NCBI GenBank assembly: GCA_017654935.2
Contig: CM065693.1
Span: 17,519,167-17,583,166 of the forward strand
Length of the DNA stretch: 64,000 nucleotides
Origin: Phymorhynchus buccinoides
Taxonomy: Eukaryota; Mollusca; Gastropoda; Neogastropoda; Raphitomidae
Direction of reading: 5' to 3'
Under the pieces are notes generated by a model, which was given only the letters and a program-made list of their open reading frames with translations, was not told the origin of the DNA and made no database searches. Of this stretch, positions 10,568 to 22,385 are shown one piece after another (within the stretch, counting starts at the first letter, position 1; each line of letters opens with the position of its first letter). The position numbers and the translations under genes were made by a program.

Positions 10568-10965
10568 AACAGTTACAGTAACCTCTGCAACAAATGATTT
10601 TCTTTCTTTTGTTCCTTACTGATGTATCTGACTGCTTTGATCGCCATGACTTGAAGGCTCACGTCAAAATCAAGTATCCTGCTAACTTTAACCCTCTAAC
10701 ATCTTATGTTTTTTTGAGAAAATGACAACGTTAAAGTTTCAGTGGAGAGTGAGAGTCTTCTTTAGTTTGAAGAGTGTGACTGAGTCAAGGTTAAAGGTTG
10801 CACAACAGTAATCTCTGCAACAAATGATTATCTTTATTTTGTTCTTTATCAATGTATCTGACTGCTTTGATCGTCGTGACTTGAAGGCTCACGTCAAAAT
10901 CAAGTATCCTGCTAACTTTAACCCTCTAACGCCTTATATGTTTAGAGAAAATGACAACGTTAAGG
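10568..10965. repeat. Tandem duplication of a ~229-bp unit in the left arm
   Basis: Two adjacent copies of a sequence containing CTGACTGCTTTGATCG, GGCTCACGTCAAAATCAAG and CTAACTTTAACCCTCTAAC (first about 10568-10735, second about 10797-10965). The inverted equivalent in the right arm is at about 12915-13200. Confidence 0.7.
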
Positions 10966-11000
10966 TTTGAGTTAAGGTTAAAGGTCGGGGCCATGGACGC

Positions 11001-11001
<1 letters not shown>

Positions 11002-11099
<98 letters not shown>
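11002..11099. repeat. (AC)n microsatellite, ~98 bp
   Basis: Near-perfect AC repeat. Inverted equivalents are (GT)n at 12869-12910 and 13269-13327 in the right arm. Confidence 0.9.
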
Positions 11100-11159
11100 C
11101 CGAACATGTACGATACTATAGACTCACTTTTTTTTAAAAAACGACGTGAGCCAAAAATC

Positions 11160-12000
11160 GCGTGATAAGCCCCTAGTGCATTGACTGCCCTCTGGCGTGA
11201 AAAATATCGCCATAGGTTGACCATTCACAGCACCCGGGTCCAACTGCATTTAGTTCATGCCTAGAACTCATCACCAGTATATAGTTTTTATCCCTTCTTT
11301 TGTTTGTAGTGTATCGCTGGTAAGGTCTTTCCCTGTCCCCAACTACAATCATTGGAAAGAAGCACTGCCTATGTGAAAGGCAATGACTTGAAACACATAG
11401 CTCTCTGGGTAAAACTAAAAGCAGTCAGAATGTGGGGAATTTGTGTGCTGTGCATTCATTTTGAAATATTTACAACCACATCTTCAACACGAAAACCTTC
11501 TACAAAAGGATTGATATTGCGAACGCATAATTTACTGGAATGTGGCTAGGGCAGTATCAAAAGTTACAAAGACCCCAGGACTTAGCACAGTCTAGGAGAC
11601 AGAATATTTAAGCCTTAGATTTATCCAATAGTATTGGGCCATATAATCTATTGAAATAGAACAAAATCAAACAGTCAATAACAATAATACTAAGCCAGAT
11701 CCATTCTCTTGGCACAGTAGCCAAGTTAACCTTGTTTACAAACCCATTTAAGAGGTCCTCAAATAGAAAAGGTCGTCAGCACCTAGTTCCGGAACATTTT
11801 GAAGATATTATGAATATTCAAGACCACTAAAAACCAGCCTGAATTGGGTCCACCTAATGCAACAATAGGCAGGATCACAAACAAACAGATTAACATTGGA
11901 CTCTGTCCGATATAAGGTTTCCATAGCTAGGATCTACTGACGCCTACACCGAAGAGTGTAGGGGGCTACAGGGGCAGATCTTGGTGAGTTCCAGGGTTTC
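11160..12000. other. Unique left part of the central spacer, no gene seen
   Basis: Between the inverted arms. No convincing coding frame and no match in the opposite arm. It ends in a poly-C tract at 12005-12027. Collinear copies occur at 52.2-53.05 kb and, after the gap, at 59405-59800. Confidence 0.6.
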
Positions 12001-12134
12001 CTACCCCCCCCCCCCCCCCCCCCCCCCGCCCCAAGCATGTGTAGGGCCCTCGATATTTGTTTGCAACTTCTATATTTGTTTGTCCATGCCTCATCTATGT
12101 TGTAGGGCGAATTAGTAGGAATGCAATCAACAAG

Positions 12135-12790
12135 CAGCAACTTCTATATTTGTTTGTCCATGCCTCATCTACCCATCAGCTTTGATTATGCAATCCACAA
12201 GATCAACAGCAACTTCTATATTTGTTTGTCCATGCCTCATCTACCCATCAGCTTTGATTATGCAATTCACAAGATCAACAGCAACTTCTATATTTGTTTG
12301 TCCATGTCTCATCTACCCATCAGCTTTGATTATGCAATTCACAAGATCAACAGCAACTTCTATATTTGTTTGTCCATGCCTCATCTACCCATCAGCTTTG
12401 ATTATGCAATCCACAAGATCAACAGCAACTTCTATATTTGTTTGTCCATGTCTCATCTACCCATCAGCTTTGATTATGCAATTCACAAGATCAACAGCAA
12501 CTTCTATATTTGTTTGTCCATGTCTCATCTACCCATCAGCTTTGATTATGCAATCCACAAGATCAACAGCAACTTCTATATTTGTTTGTCCATGCCTCAT
12601 CTACCCATCAGCTTTGATTATGCAATCCACAAGATCAACAGCAACTTCTATATTTGTTTGTCCATGCATCATCTACCCATCAGCTTTGATTATGCAATTC
12701 ACAAGATCAACAGTAACTTCTATATTTGTTTGTCCATGTCTCATCTACCCATCAGCTTTGATTATGCAATCCACAAGATCAACTGCAACT
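12135..12790. repeat. 72-bp minisatellite, 9 units, at the centre of the inverted duplication
   Basis: Unit begins CAACTTCTATATTTGTTTGT and ends CACAAGATCAACAG; 72 bp is a multiple of three, which explains long open frames in two phases. Units differ mainly at CATGCCTCATC / CATGTCTCATC / CATGCATCATC and CAATCC / CAATTC. I do not read it as coding. Confidence 0.85.
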
Positions 12791-13273
12791 TTACGCTTTT
12801 TTGGCTCACGTCGCATCATCTACCCATTTTTTTAAAACAAAGTGAGTCTATTGTATCGTACATGTTCGGGTTGTGTGTGTGTGTGTGTATGTGTGTGTGT
12901 GTGTGTGTGTTGCGTCCGTGGTCCAACCTTTAACCTTTATCCTTCGAATTTAAATACAAACTTTAACGTTGCCGTTTTCTCTAAAATTATAAGGCGTTGG
13001 AGGGTTAAAGTTAGCATGATGTTTGATTTTGACGTAAGCCTTCAAGTCACGATGATCAAAGTAGTCAGACGCATCAATAAAGGACATAGGAACGACTATC
13101 ATTTGTTGCAGAGATTACTGTTATGTGACCTTTAACCATGCATTAAGTTGCAATCTTCAAACTTTAACGTTGTCGTTTTCTCTAAAACTATAAGGCATTG
13201 GAGGGTTAAAGTTATTGGCTCACGTCGTTTTTTAAAACAAAGTGAGTCTGTTGTATCGTACATGTTCGGTTGT

Positions 13274-13328
<55 letters not shown>

Positions 13329-13339
13329 GCGTCCGTGGT

Positions 13340-14395
13340 CCAACCTTTAACCTTTAACCTGTTATGCATTTGAATAGGTATATAATTCTGAACTTAATGC
13401 CACAATTTGATCTTTGCATTCCTGTTTTTACAAAAGCAGTAGAATCGCCAAGCTAAAGATTTTGGTGTCCGGTTCTGCGCACTGTGTCCGCCTCTCTGAA
13501 AGTCACACTCAAGTCCATAATTCTGGTATGATGTTCTTGTTTATAATAACAGTATCACAATAGTGTACTACAGGCTGTATTTTGTTATTTTATTTCCTTC
13601 TCGTGTAAACTGTAATGACATTTTAAGAAGAGGTTTGTATCCATGCCTCAACTGCCCGGTGTCAAGCGGTCACATACTTTGACCCCCCTTGTTATGAAAA
13701 CAGAAGGATGTTTTGTTCGGTTTTTTTTCAGATTTAGTTGCACCACAGTCATGTTTATCAGGCATCCAGTTTTCAGCTTTCCTCTATGAACTTTATTTTC
13801 CAATGTCTGTGTCACGTATTTGGAAACCTTTTCTGAGAACGACCCTTTTATAATCACTATATTTTTTTTATAATAACTTAATTGCAAAACTTTCTGGCCG
13901 ATTTACCCCCTGGGCTCCCAGAAGAGCATTACCCCTTAAACCGGAACCTATGCACCTCCCTGGAGCCCTGGCGGACCCCCACTCCCTCCCCCTCTTACGA
14001 ATCACTTGGTCCGCCCCTGGGCTAAATCTGAAATTGAACCCCATTTGCTTTAAGATTTCGGTACCCATGACCAATGCAACAAACCCATAACAATCCATTT
14101 ACGCATTTGCCTGTTCATTGAGGCTTGAGATTCAGGAAGTACTGGCGCTCGACTTTCCTGGGAAGAAAAAAGTTTCCTTCCCTCTCAGTACACACGTGAT
14201 TTCAATACACACACGCCGCGCGAGCGGGGGGACACGCACACTCATACGCATGCACACGCACGCGCACGCACACGCACACGCACACACACACGCAAGAATG
14301 AAACAAATTAACAGCAGAGAAAATAAATAAATCTTAAGCAACTAACACCACTCTTCGGTACCATTCAAAGGGGTTTTCACACTTTATTTTCTTGA
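13340..14395. other. Right-arm-specific intergenic DNA with a possible hAT-type terminus
   Basis: No inverted match on the left. Around 14019 on the minus strand the sequence CAGGGGCGGACCAAG begins a G-rich stretch, the style of a hAT-family terminus; the other end is not found. The interval also has a CA/CG-rich tract at 14231-14294. No gene seen. Copies are at 54.2-55.2 kb and 60.96-62.0 kb. Confidence 0.35.
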
Positions 14396-14752
14396 AGATT
14401 AACACCCCCTCTTCCATTTCTTGGTTCTTTCTGTTGGTTGGAAGATTTGCTTGGAAAAAAGGCAGGAGAAAATTCAATTATTTATGGGCCAATAAGTCCG
14501 AAAAATAGTACACGACAGTAAAAATAAAAAGATGTTAGTAAGAAAAGGGGAAAAAATAACAAGAGTCAAAGAGAGTGATGGATTAGAGGAAATTGCTAGC
14601 GCAGAACTTCCAGAACATTGGAGAAGTATTTGTACTGAAAGCCCCCCCCCCCCTCAGTATTCCTACGGTGTGTGTAGGGGGGGGGGGGGGGGATACGATT
14701 TAAACCAAATTGAATCAGTATTGTCTCTTGGCTATATGTGTGTACATATGTG

Positions 14753-14783
<31 letters not shown>

Positions 14784-14899
14784 TGCGTGCACAATGTTTA
14801 ACTGTCTGTCTGTCTGTATTTGTGTCTGCGTCTGCGAGTACCAGGAAATCCAAGCGTTTGAACTTCCTGTAACCAAAGCCTGGAACTGGTAATTATATG

Positions 14900-14936
<37 letters not shown>

Positions 14937-15648
14937 GAAATGTGCCAAAATAGCCAGTCAATCTGCATTGCACTGCAGGCAGAGTCTAACAATGTGTGTG
15001 GCCAGTTTGTGCTATGTTTTTCGTCTGTTTTAAGTTTGTGCGACAACCTGTCATACACTTGTGCTAGAAATCGTCGCAAGTTTTCTTATCAATTTTTAAG
15101 TCTCGATCTCATACCAATTCTGGTTTTTGTGGGTTAGCTTGTAATCACAGTGATATTTTTATTTTGAAGAGCTCGTGCAAAGCTCGCTAATCACAGTGAT
15201 ATTTTTATTTTGAAGAGCTCCTGCAAAGCTCGCCTTCCTTGCTTATTTGCTCCGTGTTCGCTTTTATGAGCTTTGATCATAATGGTGGTTTTTTAAATTG
15301 TGTACCACTGTATATTAAAGGCTGTTTTCGTTGCCCTGGTGCTTTGCCCGTCGAAGGTTAAAAAAAATAAACCGAAATATCGCGCTATTTTATCAGTGTT
15401 TAAAAAAGAATTATATTGACAATTTTTAAGTGTTTGCTACGATCACTCGACAAGCATGCTATAGGCCTAATTCTTCATACGGTTTTGCTACACTCTGTCT
15501 CAAGGTGATGGCAAATTGCGCCACAACATTTTGATCTAAGCCTACAAACCTACAAAATTGGTCAGCTTAATTCTACAACCAGACATTCATCAAGGACTCG
15601 GGTTATTTACAAATTCAGCTTCTATCATTGTTTTTAGCTAACAAGACG

Positions 15649-17675
15649 ATGGAGAGGCCCAAGCTCCTTTATCGGACATTAATCAGCTTTCTACTGGTTT
15701 ATTTGAAAGGTGGGGAGAGTCATGAAAGAACTTGCAAGATCTTCCCAGTCGACAGCCATCTTATTGTCAATTGCAGCCATGTTGGATTGACGTCACTTCC
15801 TGATAACTGGCCTGCTGGGAATGTCAGTAAGGTGGACCTGAGCCACAACGCACTGTCATCTCTGCAGGGTCTGTCCTGTCCTGAGCTGCGCAGAGTCCGT
15901 CACCTGGACGTCAGCCACAACTCTCTACGCCGGGTGGATGGGGAGATGCTGACAGCACTGCTGGGTCTGGAGAGTCTGGACCTCAGTCACAACCAGCTGG
16001 CTTCCCTCCAGCCCGGCTCCTTCCTCCACCTGGCCTCTCTCAGGTCTCTGCACCTCAACGATAACCAGCTGCACAGCAACGTTTCTCAGGAATCGTTTCA
16101 AGGACTGTCTGGTCTTCAGACACTGGACTTGAGTCACAACCAGTTAGACGTGCTTGTCAACGGCACGTTTTCCTCGCTGTACGAGCTGACCTGGTTCAGT
16201 GTGCAAGGTAACCGTCTGCACAAGGTGGAGAGTGCAGCGCTGGATGGACTGAGCAGTCTGCAATACATGGACCTGTCTGAGAACTCTCTACAAATGACGT
16301 CATCTGTCCTCCCTTCTGGTGTCTTCTCTTCCCTGTCAGCTCTGCGGGAACTTCGACTGCAGAACAACGATGGGAATGACGATGGAGATTATCCACCTGG
16401 TGTCTTCAACGACCTGCCAGCTCTTCGTTATCTGAATATTGACACGTTTTACCAGCCATACTTTGGCCAGGATTTTGCTGCATTGAAACAACTGGAGGTT
16501 CTCGATGTAAGCGACAACTGCAAGATTGGTCATCTTACAAACACAAGTTTCTATGGGTTTCAGTTTTCCTCATTGCGAGTTTTAAATATAATTGATTGTA
16601 AGCAGCTTACCAGAATTGAGTTATGTGTCTTTTGCCATCTCCCAAAATTGAAGACACTTAACCTTCATGGGGCTCATTATCTGCATATGCATGTTGCCTT
16701 CGATGCGTTATATGGTCTTCAGAATCAAACAATGGACTTGATTGATTTGTCACATAACGGTAATTGGGGACCTTTCACTTATCTTGTTAACAAAGAATCC
16801 ACACGATTTTTGATAAACATCTGTGTTTCAAGTGTCCGAATGAGATACTCACATTTACGTAGAATCGAAACTCACAGCATAGCTATCAACAACACAGCTT
16901 TTTCAGATTGCATTCAACATTTCGATATCTCCCAAAATAATCTTCAAGGCGATATGGTTGAACTAGTGCGCATTAATCTGTTCTGCACCCGTCTGCAAAC
17001 CTTAGAAGTACAAAATCAGAATATATTCTCAGTTGTCGATTCCAGCTGTATTCTAGAAGAAAGTTGCAAGCATCACTCTGTGAGTTCATTTCACGCTGAT
17101 TTCAACCTTACCATCCCTGTCTCTCCAGCACTGCGTCTGTTTAACCTTGCAGCTGTAGCAAAACACATCAACCCTCTTCCTCCACATGTATTTTTCTCGA
17201 ATGCCAACAATCTGAAAGTTTTAGACTTGTCTTACAGCACTATGGCCAACTGCAGGAGCACTTTGCACGGTCTGTCACAGTTAGAAACACTGAAGCTGGA
17301 CTTTAACTACTGCTACAACGTCAGTGATACACTTCTGGACAATCTGACCAATCTGAAACACCTCGGCATGTCCAACTTCGGCGCTCCAAACAAGTTCTAC
17401 GTAGATCACGGGAAACGCTTCTTTCAGCACCTGCATCGTCTGGAACAGCTGGACCTCTCCATGAACCGACTGCTGCGTCTGCCTGCCGACGTGCTGCAGG
17501 CCCAGAGGAGTCTGACGCGCCTCAAACTGTCCTCCAACCGCTTCCAGTCAGTGCCCGTGCACCTGGGTTACCATGACAACCTGACCTCGCTGGATTTGTC
17601 CAACAACATGCTGCCGACTCTGACAGCAGAGGAGAGAGAGGCCCTGGATCATCTAGCTGATCATCACGAGATCAG
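15649..17675 (+). CDS. Gene B exon 1: signal peptide and LRR ectodomain
   Basis: Open for 675 codons plus 2 nt. Canonical LRR consensus (LxxLxLxxNxL) is repeated throughout, for example LDLSHNQL and LKLSSNRF. The donor is ATCAG^GTATAT; the split codon (AG + A) encodes Arg676. If the donor were ignored, translation would stop at 17709 after LSSVTYLH, so that reading is intron read-through. Several N-glycosylation sequons are visible (NCS, NVS, NGT, NNT). Reverse-strand open frames over 15925-16533 are shadows of the LRR codons. Confidence 0.95.
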
Positions 17676-20600
17676 GTATATATTGTCTTCTGTTACTTAT
17701 CTACATTAATAGACGATTTTGAGAGAGAAAAAACTAGGGGAGAGCACTTCATGAAAATTAGAATTGATTGCCTCCATTACTAGGTCAAATACCATAGCAA
17801 CAATGCAACAATGGTGTCGAAGCTTGAAACCGCAGGATGCGAGTCAGCGACTTGCAAACATTTTTTTAAAGAAAAATTAGGGGTGGCCAGCAGCCACAAA
17901 CTGATAAAACTTGCAAAATGTGACGTACAAATATAAATGACATAATTTTTTAGAATGATGCATGGTGTTCTAAGTGCTGTATGTTAGCTCAAACACATGA
18001 GTCGATAGGCTACGAGAGCTGATGGTAGAGTGACTTCCCCTGTTTGACCGATTGAATTAGGCAAGATCACTCCCACACACCATGAAATTACTCCCCTTAA
18101 TTATTTCCGAACAATTCCTATTAAAGATACATGAGCTGACAAAGCAAAGCATATAATAATTATTTTCACTAATGAGCTGACAAGATGGCTCACACGAAAC
18201 ATCCTCTTTTTGGGGGAGTGAGAATTTCTGAGAACATTGACAAACCACTTGCTGACCACATTCTAGGGCTTCAGAAAAGCTGTGAAGAAAATGAGACTTA
18301 ATATCCCAGACAGAACTTATTATGTGTTCCGAAACTGTGCTTTAATATGAAGAATATAATAGATCTTAATTTTCTAATAACAACAACAAAAGAAACCTTT
18401 GATATGAAAATATAGTGCGCTGTAAGTTGTCGGTCAAATTTTCGTTATTCTGAAAACGGACTAAGAAACCAGTTTGCATATGGAATTCCAGACATTCATT
18501 TTCATTTTTCTCCTCGTTTCCATCTCGATCTCGCCGTTTTGACGACATTTGCATAATCATGAACAAATCGTTTATCCATTCGTTCTCACAGACTGAGCCT
18601 ACTCTACAACCCCCTGACCTGCACGTGCAGCAACCTGGACATGGTTCAGTGGTTGTGGCACACGCGCGTGACGCTGGATGGAGAAGGGAAGGGAGGCAAC
18701 TTCTCCTGCACCCTGGACACAGGGGAGATGACTGATACGCACCGAGTCATAGCAGCCATGTTGTCACACTGGAGAAGGTGTGTGGGGATGAAGGTGTTCA
18801 GTGTGGCTGTTGGCCTGTCACTGACACAGGTAAGAAAAAAAAGGTTGAGTTGAATTAAGTTGATGGGACTGCTTGGGACTTTAGTCTGTAGCTGCAAATT
18901 GCAAGGCCATACCATGGACATTATAGTATTTGTAAATTACCTCATATGATGATTTACCATCCTGAGATACAGGCGTTGGAAACATGGGACTGTCATGTTA
19001 AAGCCATGGCATCTAAAGTCAGCTGTAATGCCGATAATTCTTGCGGTGGGATTTAAAAAACAGTTCTTAAAATCTAAGAGAAAGAGTCTAAATAACCCTT
19101 GTCAGACTCTTGCTTGAAGAAGTTCTCAGTCTTGCCAGATTGGTTGAGATAAATAGTTTATTGGCTTTACTCGACTGAACTTTTGCTTAATTTTGTTCTG
19201 GGGTGAGGAACTCACTGAACTGATCATAATGCAAATTGCCCGAACTACCCACACTGATTGTATAGGCCTACATTGTTTCAGCTGCTTAGCAAGTGTTCTA
19301 AGTAACTTCGATTTTGATTTCTATGCATGTTTATTGTCGAGACGCTAGAATGGGTTACACGTGTTCAGTGAGTACGTTTATGTGGCTTACCATCCTGTTT
19401 ATATTGCAGCTCCTTCTGTTGGTGCTGACCTACCTGCTCTTCAGCCATTGGACCAGGCTGCGCTACGCCTGGCAGGCCCTGAGACGTCACCACGTGCCGA
19501 ACAGACTGATGGACTTCACCAAGGACGCCAACCTGGTCTACGCCAACACGGACCATGACGTCATCTGGGCCTGCGAGACGTTGCCGGGCCTGTTACGTCA
19601 TCACCGGCCTGATCTGAGGCTGCTACTGAGTGACATGGAACCGTTGCCTTCCATGGACAGGGCCCAGAACATCCTCCACAACATCGACATCAGCTGGAAG
19701 GTCGGGGGCAGGATTGACAGAATGAATAAATGTATGGACGAATGAGGTAGTGAATGAATAAATGACCCATTATTATGATCTTGGATCTAAAAGCAAAGGG
19801 GTACTCCCCTATGTGCCCCCGTGGTGAAGCTGACATGATAGTTAACTCATTCCGGACGAATTCTGAGTATGTTCGGAACTGAAGAACGCCAGTCAGGGCA
19901 TAGTTACGAGTATTCTCGGAACAGCGATTTACGAGTCTAAAACTTGTCTGAATCCATGTTTTCTCAATCCAAACCACGTTTTTCGAGTTACTTCTCTTTG
20001 TCACTCTTCCAGCCTTCGTTTCACGTACGTTTGACACTTCTATTTCATTTGTTAATGCTATATATGTCCCACAAAGAACCGTTCCTACACGTGCCCCACA
20101 AAATGCTCCAATAGGTTGTCGTTAACAATGATAGTAATAAGGACACTAATAATCACGATTTCAAACTGAAAATTTAACTTGGATCAACCAGTAATGTTGT
20201 TGAAAACGGATCATAGCACATGTAACTGTTACTATACTCTATTCACGATGGCGACGATCATAGACACGGTAATTTTCGACAAGCTATTGCTTGTCTTTTT
20301 CAACCTTGTCTGACTGGCTGTGGAGGGGGCTGTTGGTGTTGTCCACTGAGTTGTCATTTGTGGGGTGAGTACTGTTCAGGAGGGGACTGTAGATAGGGGG
20401 CAAGTGATACCCTAGGTCTCTGTTGAGAGATATTTTTATTTTATGTTGTGTTTCTTTTTCTTGATTTAATTGTCGGCAAAATATGGCTGCGGCGAAATCA
20501 TTTAATATTTGAAATTTCACATACCCATAAGGACCCGCAACTTTTCTGAAAATTTCAGCCTAATCGGACAAAAAAAGGGGAAGAAAAAAAAAAAAGAAGA

Positions 20601-21686
20601 ATTTTGACGAATGCAATAGTATTCTCCCTAAAGCCGGAATTGCATATGAGCTATTTTAAAGGCGAAAATCGACAGCGATAATCGCCCGCGATTAAATTTT
20701 ATCGCCACCAACAGTAAAGTAATTCTGTACACCCATAGGCGCGATAATCGCGAGCAGTCAGTCGAAAATCGCTCGCGATTTTATTTTATCGCCTGGTGGA
20801 GCGAAAACATATTTTTGTCGCCGTCGAAAATAGTCTGAAAATCGGCGGAACTAAAACATCACGCCATATTTTTTTTGGGGCGAGCATAACTTCCAAAAGC
20901 GTGGAGAAACTTGTACTGGTGAAAAATGTTGCTTACAGTTCCGTAGGCGCGATCGTTGTTTTTTTTAGCGCGATGTTTGAATAGCGCCATCGAAAATCGC
21001 GCGCGTCAATGAAATTGCAAGCTACTTTTTTCGTTGCTGTCGAAAGTCGTGGGCGATTTAGGCCAGCGAAAATAGTGCATATGGAATTCCAGCTTAAAGG
21101 GGAGAATCCTAATAATAATAATAATAATAAGAGGAAGAAGAAGAAGAAGAAGAAGCGAGCGAAAATGGTGTTTTACGTCCTCTTGGTCTGAATCAGACAC
21201 ATATGGGACATTTGTAAATACAAATATGGTGGGAACAATACTGGAGGCAATGCCCGGAGGCAGTACGAAACCAGTAAAGTCCCGATTTTTTATTAATACA
21301 GATAGCTGTAGCGGTGACCACGCCTCGGTTAAACCTCATCAGCTATGGCACCGCCACAAGTTGCCACAAGAAGAAGAAGAAAGACAGCTTATATAGCGTA
21401 CATTTCAGGCTAGCTGCTCATGGCGCTTTACGAAAAAATACATTTAACCAAATCACATCAATACCCATGTTCGCACGCACACAAGCACATACACCGACGA
21501 ACACAACATATAATTTACATATGCATGCACACATACATACATACATACATACATACGTACGTACCGTACGTACATACATACATACATGCATACATACATA
21601 CAGACACAGACACAGACACAGACACACATACAAACACACACACACATACATACACGTACGCGCACGCACGCACACGCACGCACACG

Positions 21687-21739
<53 letters not shown>

Positions 21740-22246
21740 CTATGCCTACACACGCACGATCACACACACGCGCACACACGTGCATGTACGCAACTATGCG
21801 CACATGCACAAGCACATGCCAGCGCGCGCATGAGCGCACGAACGCACACACTTTCTGTCTTACGTGTGTGACCGTTTTTGATTACTCCGCCACGTGGGCA
21901 GCCACCCTCCGACTTCGGGGGAAAAAGGAAATTAAAAAGATGATGTTTGGAAGAAAAGAAACAATGAAATGATTTCGGGGAGGGAGTAGAGAGGAAGGTG
22001 GGTGGAGGTGAGGTAGGGATGTTGAAGGAAGAGATAGAGGAAGGGTAGAAGTGAATAAATAGATCGCACACTAATTTAGCTGCTGCAGTTGTTGTTATTT
22101 TATTTTTAAAGCAAGGAAGCTCCCTGGTACGTGCGATTCGAAGACAGAGGAAGAAGGGCAATGAGACATAGGCTGTAATTCGTCCCCCCCCCCCCCCCAC
22201 ACACACGCGCCCACACACAGATAGAAAGAGACAGAGAGGGACAGAA

Positions 22247-22298
<52 letters not shown>

Positions 22299-22312
22299 AG
22301 AGAGAGACAGAC

Positions 22313-22385
<73 letters not shown>

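Noticed and set aside
12135..12790. Direct repeats as a CRISPR array
   Set aside because: Units are contiguous with no unique spacers, the units are 72 bp, and the context is eukaryotic.
12121..12933. 270-codon frame over the 72-bp repeats as a gene
   Set aside because: Two phases are open at once for the same reason, and the frame runs on into a (GT)n tract. In the B'' copy the reading phase shifts at a unit with a missing base.
13640..13870. Plus-strand frame in the right-arm spacer (69 codons in the B'' copy)
   Set aside because: Broken by homopolymer changes between copies, short, and without a recognisable domain.
15628..15648. Upstream start (MFLANKT) for gene B and its counterpart in gene A
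   Set aside because: The codons cover the polypyrimidine tract and AG of a likely 3' splice site; MERPK begins a proper signal peptide.
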